Shown here piece by piece: positions 26,201 through 33,869 of a stretch of DNA of 64,000 nucleotides (position 1 is its first letter; each line of letters opens with the position of its first letter). The translations under genes and the position numbers were made by a program. Origin of the DNA: Amycolatopsis sp. CA-128772 (GTDB lineage: Bacteria > Actinomycetota > Actinomycetes > Mycobacteriales > Pseudonocardiaceae); assembly GCF_002904295.1 (NCBI RefSeq), contig NZ_PPHG01000075.1, positions 1 to 64,000 of the forward strand, written 5' to 3'. Below the pieces are notes generated by a model. The model did no database searches. It saw only the letters and a program-made list of their open reading frames with translations, and was not told the DNA's origin.

Positions 26201-27592
26201 CTGCAGCTCCGGCAGGTTCTGCTCGTTGTTCTGGCTGTGGTAGTTGTACATCCACCGCACGTCGTCGTCGTCGGCGTTCGCGTCCGTCACCGGGGTCCAG
26301 AAGTTGAACCCGTGCGGCACCGCCGTGGCGGGGAAGTTGTTGCCCCGGGAGAACGTGCCGTTGGCCATCGTGCCGCGCGTGGTGAGCACGTTGTCACTCG
26401 GGCGGGTGCTGGCCGGCGGGGTCGGCGTCGCCGAGATCTTCACGTCATCCAGCCAGCCCTGCAGCGAGCCGGGACCGTCCGGGTTGTCGTAGCCGACCAG
26501 GATCCGGTCGACCGTCTTGCCCTTGGCCACCGTCCCGATCGCCGAGCGCACCAGGTTCCACTGGTTGGTGTAGAGCACCTTGCTCTTGCCCTGGCCCTCC
26601 GGCGTCAGCGGGAAGCCGTACTGGTCGGTCGCGCCCAGGTCGCGCAGCCGGGTGCCGTCGGTGAAGACCAGGTCGATCGCCACGTTCGTGCTCTGGTACT
26701 TCAGGTCACCGGTGATGAACTGCGGCTGCACCTTGTAGGTCAGCTCGGTCGAGGGCACGACGGGGATGTCCACGTCGAAGACCTTGTTGTAGGAGTAGCC
26801 GTGCGGCTGGGTCTGGCTGCCGGAGTAGCGGAACGCCTTGAGCCCGGTGAAGCCGACCCGGTTCTTGTTCGTGTACCCGCTGGTCGGGCCGGAGTCGGTG
26901 AAGCTGCGCATGTTCGGCAGCGGCGGCGGCGCGGGCTCGTCGTTGGCCAGCAGCAGCTCCGACAGCTGCAGGATCGGGCCGCCGTTGTTGCGGGTGACCT
27001 CCAGCCGGAAGTACTTGTACGCCGCCGTCGGCGCGGCCAGCGGGTAGTCCTTCTGCTGGAACCGGGCGGTGAACGCCTGATCGGTCTGCTTGTCCAGGTC
27101 GGTCCAGGCGCTCCCGTCGGCCGAGCCCTGCAGCGTCCAGTCCCGGGGGTCGCGCTCGGCGAAGTCGTTGGCCGAGGAGATCGCGTAGTGGGTGATCGAC
27201 GTCGGCTCCGACAGCGTGAACTGCGCCCACGCCGTCGGGTCCCAGGACAGCCACTTGGTGTCGGTCGTGCCGTCGACGAGGTTCGAGGCCACTTCGCCGC
27301 CGCCGCCGTTCTCGCTGCTGGCGCTGGTCTCGGTCACCTTGCCGCGGACGTCACCGGGGATCGCGGTGCCGTTCGCGCCGTTGATCCCGGCCGCGCGCGG
27401 CTTGCCCGCCGCGTCGGTGTCGACCGTGTCGGTCCACGTCGGCTGGACGTCACCGGGCTCGAAGGAGGACGAGAAATCGGCGGGCAGGGCGTCTTCGGCG
27501 GCGGACGAGGCCGCGGGGAGGGCGACCAGGCCGGCGGCGACCACGGCGGCGGTCACCAGGAAAGCGACCGGCGGTCTGGCGCTTCGGGGCAT
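23267..27592 (-). CDS. Secreted multidomain GH92 alpha-mannosidase
   Basis: 1441 aa. Residues 1-33 are a signal peptide (VAFLVTAAVVAAGLVALPAASSAA). An F5/8-type C domain follows (~65-195: SNLVDGTTDTKWLSW ... YKYFRLEVTRNNGGP), then a GH92 core (~370-1150) with GNNFPATAVPHGFNFWTPV, PSPWMGDRQTFQVMP, VIHEMREARDVRMGQ (Glu992) and GDEDNGEQSAWW (Asp1051/Asp1053), then a second discoidin-like domain (~1180-1300). Residues ~1315-1441 carry about six ~19-residue repeats starting GP[LV], an unusual tail that looks like a short beta-helix. GGAG precedes the ATG. It probably trims mannans outside the cell; a LacI-type palindrome overlaps its -35. Confidence 0.93.
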   Translation of the reverse strand: MPRSARPPVAFLVTAAVVAAGLVALPAASSAAEDALPADFSSSFEPGDVQPTWTDTVDTDAAGKPRAAGINGANGTAIPGDVRGKVTETSASSENGGGGEVASNLVDGTTDTKWLSWDPTAWAQFTLSEPTSITHYAISSANDFAERDPRDWTLQGSADGSAWTDLDKQTDQAFTARFQQKDYPLAAPTAAYKYFRLEVTRNNGGPILQLSELLLANDEPAPPPLPNMRSFTDSGPTSGYTNKNRVGFTGLKAFRYSGSQTQPHGYSYNKVFDVDIPVVPSTELTYKVQPQFITGDLKYQSTNVAIDLVFTDGTRLRDLGATDQYGFPLTPEGQGKSKVLYTNQWNLVRSAIGTVAKGKTVDRILVGYDNPDGPGSLQGWLDDVKISATPTPPASTRPSDNVLTTRGTMANGTFSRGNNFPATAVPHGFNFWTPVTDANADDDDVRWMYNYHSQNNEQNLPELQAFSVSHEPSPWMGDRQTFQVMPSAAAGVPDANRDARALAFKHDNEVARAHYYGVQFENGIKTEIAPTDHAAVFRFSFPGSDSSLIFDNYKNQGGLTLDTASGTLSGYTDVKSGLSAGAGRMFVYATFDKPVTAGAKLTGQGHDDVAGYLRFAAGADKTVTMRIATSLISVDQAKKNLAQEIAPTATFDSVRDAAQRIWDEQLKVIEVEGASKDQLTTLYSNLYRLFLYPNSGFENTGTPEKPKYQYASFVSPKTGANTPTQTGAKIVDGQTYVNNGFWDTYRTTWPAYSLLTPDMAGKMVDGFVQQYRDGGWISRWSSPGYADLMTGTSSDVAFADAYLKGVRNFDVKASYDAALKNATVTPPNNAVGRKGIDEGIFLGYSPNTADHGFSWSIEGYVNDYGIANLSKKLYDEAPASDPRKAEYLANYEYFTSRAQQYVNLFDPSVGFFQGRDAAGKFSRSTADYDPRVWGIDYTETDGWGMAFSVPQDGQGLANLYGGKAGLAKKLDAFFADQETANFPGSYGGVIHEMREARDVRMGQLGHSNQASHHTLYMYDYAGQPAKTQEKVREALSRLYTGSEIGQGYAGDEDNGEQSAWWTFSALGFYPLQMGSPNYAIGSPLFKKATIHLAGGKNLVINAPKNNARNVYVQGVKVNGKAYSSTSLPQDLIARGGTIDFDLGPNPSNWGTGPNDAPKSITTGDAVPTPLHDETGAGKGTLSTSDGSNAAALIDNTSRTQAAVTGALQYQLNSTDEAVTHYTLTSQTGAGDPKSWVLKGSYDGKTWAVADKQDNQAFTWRQQTRAFKVADPAHYAYYRLEVTATSTGAPAQLAEFELLGKPDASCAKTITGASNGPLSITSGTVCLQDATVSGPVTVSGGASLIVRGGSLNGPLAATGAGQVVLNRTKVRGPVAVTGATGPVSIELTDIGGPVALTGNHGPVLTASTVGGPLACAVNTPAPTDHDLPNTVRGPVAGQCTKM

Positions 27593-27673
27593 CGTTGCTC
27601 CAAGCTCGGAGGGCGGATTCAGCAGCGCCGCGCAGGCGGGGACCGGCGGCGCCAACGAAGGGAAACGCGCGGG

Positions 27674-27688
27674 TGACATCGATGTCAA
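27674..27688 (-). promoter_or_regulatory. LacI-type operator overlapping the GH92 -35
   Basis: Perfect 14-base palindrome TGACATCGATGTCA (27674-27687) with central CG, the form of LacI-family sugar operators. On the minus strand it overlaps a consensus -35 TTGACA (27688-27683), followed 18 bases later by TTCCCT. It also lies 54 bases before the divergent esterase start. Confidence 0.65.
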
Positions 27689-27740
27689 GACCGCCCGGCA
27701 AACCTGGCCAGAATCAGACAACGCCGAAAACGGGGGACCG

Positions 27741-29372
27741 ATGAGACCACTGAAGATCTTTGCCGCCACCGCCGCACTGACCCTCGCCACCACCACGTTC
27801 ACCCCGGCCGCCGCCACCGCCGCGCCCGGTTCGCCCGTCCGGCCGGTGACCACCTGCGCCGACCTGGTCCGCGGCTTCGCCCTCCCGGGCGCCACCACCC
27901 ACGTCACCTCGGCGGCCGTCGTCGCCGCGACCGCCACCGACCCCGAATACTGCGGCGTGGCCGGCTACGTCGAACCCGCCGTCCGCTTCGAGCTGCGGCT
28001 GCCCACCAGAACCTACGCCGGGCGCTACCTGCAGTACGGCTGCGGCGGCTTCTGCGGCCTGGTCAACCCGCCCGAATTCGCCGACTGCGGCCTGCCCCAC
28101 GGTGGTGACGTCGCGGTCGCCGCCACCGACGACGGCCACGTCGGCAAGACCCCCGCCGTCGTCGACGACGGCAGCTGGGGCGCCCACGACCAGCCCGCCC
28201 GCACCGACTTCGAATACCGCGCACCGCACGTCGTCTCACGCGCGTCGAAGGCGATCATCCAGGCGTTCTACGGCGCCCCGCCGCGCAAGTCATACTTCAC
28301 CGGCTGCTCCGACGGCGGCCGCGAAGCCCTCCAGCTCGCCCAGCGCTACCCGGCCGACTTCGACGGCATCGTCGCCGGCGCCCCCGCGAACGACTGGGGC
28401 CCGCTGCTCGGCGAGTACCAGACGTGGCTCGCCCGGGTGAACACCGCCGCCGACGGCAGCCCCCTCCTGACCGCGGCGAAACTGCCCGCCCTCCACACCG
28501 CCGTCCTCGCCGCCTGCGACCGCCTCGACGGCCTCGCCGACGGCCAGCTCGACGACCCGCGCGCCTGCCACTTCGACCCCGCGACCCTGACCTGCACCGG
28601 CCCGGACACCCCGGCCTGCCTCACCCCGGCCCAGGTCACCGCGACCCGCAAGCTGTACTCGCCGCCCACCGACGCCCACGGCACCCTGCTCTACCCCGGC
28701 GGCCAGCAGCCCGGCTCCGAGCTGTCCTGGGCCGGCTGGATCATCCCCACCCCGGACACCGGTGGCGTCGCCTTCGCCCGCAGCCTGGCCGACAACTACC
28801 TGCGCTACCTCGGCTACCCGATCGGCGCACCGGCCGCCACCGTGGACACCTTCACCTTCACCCGGCACGACTTCGACCGGCTCACCCCGGTCGGCGTCCG
28901 CGCCAACGCGATGAGCCTCGACCTCTCGGCGTTCCAGCGGCGCGGCGGCAAGCTCGTGCTCTGGCACGGCTGGGCCGACGAAGCCATCCCGCCGGCCGGC
29001 ACGCTCGACTACTACCAGCGGCTCACCCACGGCCGTCCCCAGGACTCGGTGCGGCTGTTCATGGTCCCGTCGCTCTACCACTGCGGCGGCGGCACCACCC
29101 TCACCGAGTTCGACCCGCTGCGCGAGCTGGTCGCCTGGGTCGAACGCGGCACCGCACCCACCCGCGTGATCGCCACCGGCCGCGACACCGCCGGCCACGT
29201 CACCCGCACCCGGCCGGTGTTCGCCTACCCGCAGCGGGCGGTCTACGACGGCACCGGCAACGTCGACGACGCCGCCAGCTTCCGGCCTGCGCCGCCGGTG
29301 TCGCCGGTCCGGGACGTCGTCCACTGGGCCGGGGACCCCCTCTACGCGATCCCGGGGCCGGTCGCGCCGTAA
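27741..29372 (+). CDS. Secreted tannase/feruloyl esterase family protein
   Basis: 543 aa. Signal peptide of ~29 residues (IFAATAALTLATTTFTPAAATAA). The family's CS-D-HC arrangement is present: Cys189-Ser190-Asp in YFTGCSDGGREAL (nucleophile) and His447-Cys448 in SLYHCGGG, where the two Cys bridge the catalytic Ser and His. GRYLQYGCGGFCG and VAATDDGH are further tannase-family segments. It likely hydrolyses phenolic esters of plant material; whether tannin, feruloyl or MHET-like substrates is open. ATG 27741 has GGGGGA five bases upstream. It diverges from the secreted GH92 gene, and the two may share operator control. Confidence 0.9.
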   Translation: MRPLKIFAATAALTLATTTFTPAAATAAPGSPVRPVTTCADLVRGFALPGATTHVTSAAVVAATATDPEYCGVAGYVEPAVRFELRLPTRTYAGRYLQYGCGGFCGLVNPPEFADCGLPHGGDVAVAATDDGHVGKTPAVVDDGSWGAHDQPARTDFEYRAPHVVSRASKAIIQAFYGAPPRKSYFTGCSDGGREALQLAQRYPADFDGIVAGAPANDWGPLLGEYQTWLARVNTAADGSPLLTAAKLPALHTAVLAACDRLDGLADGQLDDPRACHFDPATLTCTGPDTPACLTPAQVTATRKLYSPPTDAHGTLLYPGGQQPGSELSWAGWIIPTPDTGGVAFARSLADNYLRYLGYPIGAPAATVDTFTFTRHDFDRLTPVGVRANAMSLDLSAFQRRGGKLVLWHGWADEAIPPAGTLDYYQRLTHGRPQDSVRLFMVPSLYHCGGGTTLTEFDPLRELVAWVERGTAPTRVIATGRDTAGHVTRTRPVFAYPQRAVYDGTGNVDDAASFRPAPPVSPVRDVVHWAGDPLYAIPGPVAP

Positions 29373-29400
29373 TCCGGCCACGGGGTTCCGGCGTCGTCGC

Positions 29401-29406
29401 TACAGT
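29401..29406 (+). promoter_or_regulatory. Leaderless -10 for methyltransferase
   Basis: TACAGT, seven bases before ATG 29414. Confidence 0.45.
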
Positions 29407-29413
29407 CGCGATC

Positions 29414-30058
29414 ATGACGACGCCGGAACCCGCCGACCGCGTACTCGCCCGCGCCTCCCTCGCCGAAGGCAACCCCACCGGCTGGTTCGACCAGCTCTAC
29501 ACCGCCGCCGCCCGCGGCGAAGCCGAAGTCCCGTGGACCCGCGGCCAACCGGGCATCGACCTGACCGCCTGGGCCGCCGAGCACCCGGGCGGAGGCCGCC
29601 GCGCACTGGTGGTCGGCAGCGCCCTGGGCGACGACTCGGAACTGCTGGCCGCCCACGGCTGGGCGGTGACCGGCTTCGACGTCGCCCCGACCGCGGTCGC
29701 GGCCGCCCGCGCCCGGTTCCCGGAGTCCACAGTGGACTACGTGGTCGCGGACCTGCTCGACCCGCCGCCGGCCTGGCACCACGCGTTCGACCTGGTCGTG
29801 GAGATCATGAACATCCAGGCCATGCCCCGCGACTTCCGGCCCACGGCCCTGAAGTCGCTCGCGTCCTTCCTGGCCCCGGGCGGCACGGCGATCGTGTGCG
29901 AGGTGGCGGAGGAGAACATGGACATGGCGAACTGGCAGAGCCCACCGTGGCCGTTCAGCCGCCCGGAGATCGAATCCACCGCCCAGGACGGCGTCCGCCT
30001 GCTCACCCTGGACACCATCCGCGACGGCGCCCGCTACTGGGCCACCTTCACGCGCTAG
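29414..30058 (+). CDS. Class I SAM-dependent methyltransferase, TPMT-like
   Basis: 214 aa. An N-terminal helix (GNPTGWFDQLYTAAARGEAEVPWTRGQP) is typical of TPMT/thiol-methyltransferase-like actinobacterial enzymes. Motif I is degenerate: ALVVGSALGDDSELLAAHG, with GSALGDD replacing GxGxG; then VTGFDVAPTAVAAARARFP, VVADLLDPPPAW and LAPGGTAIVCEVAEE. The acceptor is unknown. The start is supported by TACAGT seven bases upstream. The 3' end overlaps the convergent AraC gene by 11 bases. Confidence 0.87.
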   Translation: MTTPEPADRVLARASLAEGNPTGWFDQLYTAAARGEAEVPWTRGQPGIDLTAWAAEHPGGGRRALVVGSALGDDSELLAAHGWAVTGFDVAPTAVAAARARFPESTVDYVVADLLDPPPAWHHAFDLVVEIMNIQAMPRDFRPTALKSLASFLAPGGTAIVCEVAEENMDMANWQSPPWPFSRPEIESTAQDGVRLLTLDTIRDGARYWATFTR

Positions 30059-30803
30059 CCCGGTGCCGGCCGGGCGTCGTCCCGACCACGGCCGTGAACG
30101 CCGCGATGAAGTGGCTCGGGTTCGCCCACCCGCAGGCGTGCGCGACGTGCGTCGTGTCGTGGCCGGCGGCGAGCAGGACCAGCGCGTGGTGGATGCGCAG
30201 CTGCGTGCGCCACGCGTGGAACGTCATGCCCAGCTCGGCGCGGAACAGGCGGCTCAGCGTGCGGGCGCTCGCCCCGACCCGCGGCCCGAGCTCCGCCAGC
30301 GGCGTGTTGTCCCCGGGCGTCTCGTACAGCACCCGGGCCAGGGCGCGCAGCCGGTCGTCGCGCGGCTCGGGCAGCTGCAGCGGCTGCTCGGGGGCCTCGC
30401 GCAGCTCGTCGACCAGCACCCGGCGCAGGCGCGCGCTCGCCGCGCGGTCGTACTCGCGCGGCCCGGTCAGGGCCAGCACCACCTCGCGGGCCAGGTCCGA
30501 CGCCGCGAACACGGCCGGCTGCGCCGGGACGAGCCGGGCCAGCGACCCCGGCAGGAACACGATCCGCATGTCGGTGTGGCCGTGCGCGCGGTGCCGGTGG
30601 ACGAACCCGGCCGGCGTCCAGGCCACCCGGTTGGCCGGCACGATCGACGTCCCCCGCTCGGTGTGCACCGACAGCACACCCCGCGCCGCGTAGACCAGGT
30701 GCCCGCGGTCGTGGGCGTCCGCGTCGCTGCCGCCGCCCGGCGGCCACAGGTGCACCCCGCCGGACGGCCAGATCCGCGACACGGGTTGGCGGCCATCGGG
30801 CAT
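30048..30803 (-). CDS. AraC family transcriptional regulator
   Basis: 251 aa. The N-terminal cupin-like sensor (residues ~10-95: HLVYAARGVLSVHTERGTSIVPANRVAWTPAGFVHRHRAHGHTDMRIVFLPG) is followed by a double helix-turn-helix AraC domain (~155-251: LAELGPRVGASARTLSRLFRAELGMTFHAWRTQLRIHHALVLLAAGHDTTHVAHACGWANPSHFIAAF). The short cupin form resembles the AraC_binding_2/NimR-type repressors of drug exporters. ATG 30803 is 55 bases from the divergent oxidoreductase start, which is the probable target; an inverted repeat lies between them. Confidence 0.9.
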   Translation of the reverse strand: MPDGRQPVSRIWPSGGVHLWPPGGGSDADAHDRGHLVYAARGVLSVHTERGTSIVPANRVAWTPAGFVHRHRAHGHTDMRIVFLPGSLARLVPAQPAVFAASDLAREVVLALTGPREYDRAASARLRRVLVDELREAPEQPLQLPEPRDDRLRALARVLYETPGDNTPLAELGPRVGASARTLSRLFRAELGMTFHAWRTQLRIHHALVLLAAGHDTTHVAHACGWANPSHFIAAFTAVVGTTPGRHRASA

Positions 30804-30818
30804 GACGTGGCAGTTTAC

Positions 30819-30834
30819 CGGTGGTCGGCCACCG
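30819..30834. promoter_or_regulatory. Inverted repeat between araC-like and oxidoreductase genes
   Basis: CGGTGG-TCGG-CCACCG, perfect, inside the 55-base divergent spacer. AraC proteins more often bind direct repeats, so it could equally be a promoter-region accident. Confidence 0.35.
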
Positions 30835-30858
30835 CCGTGCGCGGTGAAAGTGGGACGC

Positions 30859-31824
30859 ATGAAGACGATGCGTGCAGCGGTGTGTGTCCGGCCCGGTGGT
30901 CCGGAGGTCCTGGAGGTCCGCGAGGTGCCGGTCCCGGCGGTCCGGGCCGGCTGGAGCCTGGTGCAGGTGAAGGGCACCGGCCTCAACCGGTCGGAGCTGC
31001 GGACGCGCCAGGGCCACTCCCCGGACGTGCGGTTCCCGCGGGTGCTCGGCATCGAATGCACCGGCGTGGTGGCCGTCGCCACCGACCCCCGCCTGCCCGA
31101 AGGGACGACCGTGGCGGCGGTGATGGGGGAGATGGGCCGCGCCTTCGACGGCGGCTACGCCGAGTACGCCCTGCTGCCGAACCCGCTGCTGATGCCGGTC
31201 ACCACCACGCTGCCCTGGGAGACGCTGGCCGCGCTGCCCGAGACGTACCTGACCGCCCAAGGCGCCCTCGACGCGCTCGGGATCGGCCCGGGCCGCACCG
31301 GCCGGCTGCTGATCCGCGGCGGCACGTCCTCGGTCGGGCTCGCCGCGGCCGCCATCGCGGCCGGCCACGGCGTGACGGTCGCCGCCACCACCCGCCGGCC
31401 GGACAAAGCCGCCGCCCTGACCGGCCACGTCCTCATCGACGACGGCGGCCCGCTGACCGGCCTGCCGCGGCTGTGGCCCGAAGGCCCGGACTGGATCCTC
31501 GACCTGGTCGGCGCCCGCACCGCCGTGGACTCCCTGCGCCTGGTCCGCCGCGGCGGCACGGTCTGCGTGGCGGGCTCGCTGAGCGGCTGGATCGTCCCGG
31601 ACTTCGAGCCGATCGCGGAGATTCCCTCCGGCACCAAGCTGACGGCGTTCCACAGCAACGACCACGCCGGAGCTACGGAGGTCCTGCAGCGGATCGTCGG
31701 CGAAGTCGAGGCCGGCACGTACGCGCCGCACGTCGACCGGATCTTCCCCCTCGACGAGATCGCCGACGCCCACCGGTACATGGAGGAGGACCGCGCCGCC
31801 GGAAAACTCGTCGTGGTGCCCTGA
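30859..31824 (+). CDS. Zinc-independent MDR oxidoreductase (quinone reductase type)
   Basis: 321 aa medium-chain dehydrogenase/reductase, NADPH-dependent. Seen: MRAAVCVRPGGPEVLEVREVPVP, GTGLNRSELRTRQG, FPRVLGIECTGVVA, YAEYALLP, LPETYLTAQGALD, the cofactor loop LIRGGTSSVGLAAAAIAAGHG and GGTVCVAGSLSG. The Cys zinc ligands of alcohol dehydrogenases are missing, so this is the quinone-oxidoreductase group. ATG 30859 is taken as start; ATG 30868 is also possible. Divergent from the AraC gene, consistent with AraC-controlled detoxification of electrophiles. Confidence 0.9.
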   Translation: MKTMRAAVCVRPGGPEVLEVREVPVPAVRAGWSLVQVKGTGLNRSELRTRQGHSPDVRFPRVLGIECTGVVAVATDPRLPEGTTVAAVMGEMGRAFDGGYAEYALLPNPLLMPVTTTLPWETLAALPETYLTAQGALDALGIGPGRTGRLLIRGGTSSVGLAAAAIAAGHGVTVAATTRRPDKAAALTGHVLIDDGGPLTGLPRLWPEGPDWILDLVGARTAVDSLRLVRRGGTVCVAGSLSGWIVPDFEPIAEIPSGTKLTAFHSNDHAGATEVLQRIVGEVEAGTYAPHVDRIFPLDEIADAHRYMEEDRAAGKLVVVP

Positions 31825-31834
31825 GCCGGTGGCC

Positions 31835-31840
31835 TAGGCT
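31835..31840 (+). promoter_or_regulatory. Leaderless -10 for dienelactone hydrolase
   Basis: TAGGCT, eight bases before ATG 31849. Confidence 0.5.
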
Positions 31841-31848
31841 CGGTGATC

Positions 31849-32574
31849 ATGCCCACCCAGTCACTGCGGATCCCCACCCCGGACGGCCACGCCGACGCCT
31901 TCGCCGCCTTCCCCGACGACGGCGAACGCCACCCCGGCGTGCTGATGTACCCGGACGGCTTCGGCATCCGGCCCGTGCTGCGGGAGATGGCTCGCGAACT
32001 GGCCGGTCACGGGTACTCCGTGCTCGTCCCCAACCCCTTCTACCGCCACGGCCCGGCGCCGGTGCTCGACCTGCCCGGGCACATCGGCGAAGAAGCCCGG
32101 CCCGCGATCTTCGCCCGCCTGATGCCGATGATCGAGGCGCACACCACCGACCGGATCCTGCGCGACGCCGACGCCTGCCTCGAGTTCCTCACCGGCCGGC
32201 CCGAGGTCGCCCCCGGACCGGTGGCGGTGACCGGCTACTGCATCGGCGGCCTCCTGGCCACGCACACCGCCGCGGCCCACCCCGGCCGGGTGGCCGCCCT
32301 CGCCGCGTTCCACGCCCCGGTGGGCGCGGCCGGGCCCGACAGCCTGCACCGCCTCACCGCCCGGGCCCACTTCGGCCACGCCGAAACCGACCTGACACCC
32401 GGGGCGCTCGCCGAGCTCAACCGGACCCTCGACGCCGCCGGGATCGAGTACACCTCGGAGATCTACCCCGGAACCGTCCACGGCTTCACCATGGCCGACA
32501 CCGACGCCTTCGACGCCGCCGCGCTGCGGCGGCACTGGGAAAGCCTGCTCGCTCTCCTCGACCGCGCCTTCTAA
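31849..32574 (+). CDS. Dienelactone hydrolase family protein
   Basis: 241 aa alpha/beta hydrolase with Cys nucleophile. The elbow is VTGYCIGGLLA (Cys131) and the catalytic His211 is in GTVHGFTM; HFGHAETDLTP likely supplies the acid. PGVLMYPDGFGIRPVLREMARELAGHGYSVLVPNPFYR is a standard N-terminal segment. DLH enzymes open dienelactones in chloroaromatic degradation, but many homologues have other substrates and no ring-cleavage genes lie nearby. The stop shares CTAA with the convergent M20 gene. Confidence 0.9.
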   Translation: MPTQSLRIPTPDGHADAFAAFPDDGERHPGVLMYPDGFGIRPVLREMARELAGHGYSVLVPNPFYRHGPAPVLDLPGHIGEEARPAIFARLMPMIEAHTTDRILRDADACLEFLTGRPEVAPGPVAVTGYCIGGLLATHTAAAHPGRVAALAAFHAPVGAAGPDSLHRLTARAHFGHAETDLTPGALAELNRTLDAAGIEYTSEIYPGTVHGFTMADTDAFDAAALRRHWESLLALLDRAF

Positions 32575-33869
32575 CAGTTCTCGAGGAACCGGGCCAGGAC
32601 GCGGGTGCCGAAGTGCAGGCCCTCGACCGGCACCCGCTCGTCCACCCCGTGCGCCATCGCCCGGTACGGGAACCCCTTCGGCAGCCACAGCGGCGCGAAG
32701 CCGTAGCAGTCGATGCCCAGCTGCGCGAACGCCTTCGCGTCCGTCCCGCCGCCCAGGCAGTACGGCACCACCACCGCCTCGGGATCCTCCGCCCGCAGGG
32801 CGGCCGCCATCGCGTCGAACCACGGGGAATCGACCGGCGCCTGCACCGGCGGCTGGTGCGCCGCGAACTCGCGCGTCACGCCCTCGCCGAGCAGCTCGTC
32901 CAGCGCCGCGAACAGCTCCTCCTCGGTGCCCGGCAGCACCCGCACGTCGATCTGCGCGGTCGCCGTCGACGGGATGACGTTCACCTTGTAGCCCGCGGCC
33001 AGCATCGTCGGGGTGGTGCTGTTGCGCACCGTCGGGACCACCAGCGACCCCGCCGGGCCCAGCGCCGCCACCGCCGCGTCCACACCGTCCGAAGAGGACA
33101 GATCCACCGGCACACCCAGGGCGGCGCCGGTCCGCTCCAGGAACGCCCGCACCGCCGGGGTCAGCGACACCGGCCAGCGGTGCCCGGCGATCCGGTTGAG
33201 CGCCCCCACCAGCCGGACGACCGCGTTCTCGTCGTTCGGGCGCGAGCCGTGCCCGGCCCGGCCCCGCGCGGTCAGGCGCAGGTGGGCCGTGCCGCGCTCG
33301 GCCGTCCCGACCGGGTACAGGTGCACGTCGCGGCCGTCGGCGGCGGGCACGTGGTAGGTGTAGCCGCCCGACTCGCTGATCGCCGCCGCGCAGCCGTCGA
33401 ACAACGACGGGTGCCGGGCGACCAGCCAGTGCGCGCCCCACTCCCCGCGGTCCTCCTCGTCGGCGACGAACGCCAGCACCAGCTCGCGGCGCGGCCGCAC
33501 CCCGCCGGCCAGCGCGGCCAGCACCATCGCCACGAAGTCCTTCATGTCGGTCGCGCCGCGGCCCCACAGGTACCCGTCGCGCACCTCACCGGCGAACGGC
33601 GGCACCGACCAGTCCGCGGGGTCCGCCGGGACGACGTCCAGGTGCCCCTGCACCAGCAGCGCGGGCAGCGACGGGTCGGTGCCGGGCACGCGCGCGACCA
33701 CGCTGGCCCGCCCGGGCGCGGCCTCGAGGATCCGCGACGGGATGCCGAGGCCGTCCAGGAACGCGGCCACGTACTCGGCGGCCGGCCGCTCGGGGTTGGC
33801 GTCGTTGTTCCCGCGGTTGGTCGTGTCGAACCGGATCAGGTCCGCGCACAGCTCGACGACGTCAGCCAT
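32571..33869 (-). CDS. M20 family metallopeptidase (second copy)
   Basis: 432 aa. Metal-site motifs: QGHLDVVPADPADW, WGRGATDMKDF, ADEEDRGEWGAHWL and GGGTDAKAF; AGHGSRPNDENAVVRLVGAL is the lid/dimerisation segment. Same superfamily as 967-2289 and similar along its whole length, so the two are paralogues. It starts eight bases inside the upstream M55 D-aminopeptidase gene, so both are translated together. With the divergent peptide importer this suggests breakdown of imported oligopeptides, probably with D-residues. Start ATG 33869. Confidence 0.92.
   Translation of the reverse strand: MADVVELCADLIRFDTTNRGNNDANPERPAAEYVAAFLDGLGIPSRILEAAPGRASVVARVPGTDPSLPALLVQGHLDVVPADPADWSVPPFAGEVRDGYLWGRGATDMKDFVAMVLAALAGGVRPRRELVLAFVADEEDRGEWGAHWLVARHPSLFDGCAAAISESGGYTYHVPAADGRDVHLYPVGTAERGTAHLRLTARGRAGHGSRPNDENAVVRLVGALNRIAGHRWPVSLTPAVRAFLERTGAALGVPVDLSSSDGVDAAVAALGPAGSLVVPTVRNSTTPTMLAAGYKVNVIPSTATAQIDVRVLPGTEEELFAALDELLGEGVTREFAAHQPPVQAPVDSPWFDAMAAALRAEDPEAVVVPYCLGGGTDAKAFAQLGIDCYGFAPLWLPKGFPYRAMAHGVDERVPVEGLHFGTRVLARFLENC

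Noticed and set aside
23321..27676. Open frame of ~1450 codons antisense to the secreted mannosidase, with several other very long antisense frames (1554-3161, 8404-10725, 30063-33905).
   Set aside because: At this GC content the antisense frames of real genes stay open; the translations are Arg/Gly/Val-rich low-complexity without domains, while the opposite strand encodes clear enzymes.
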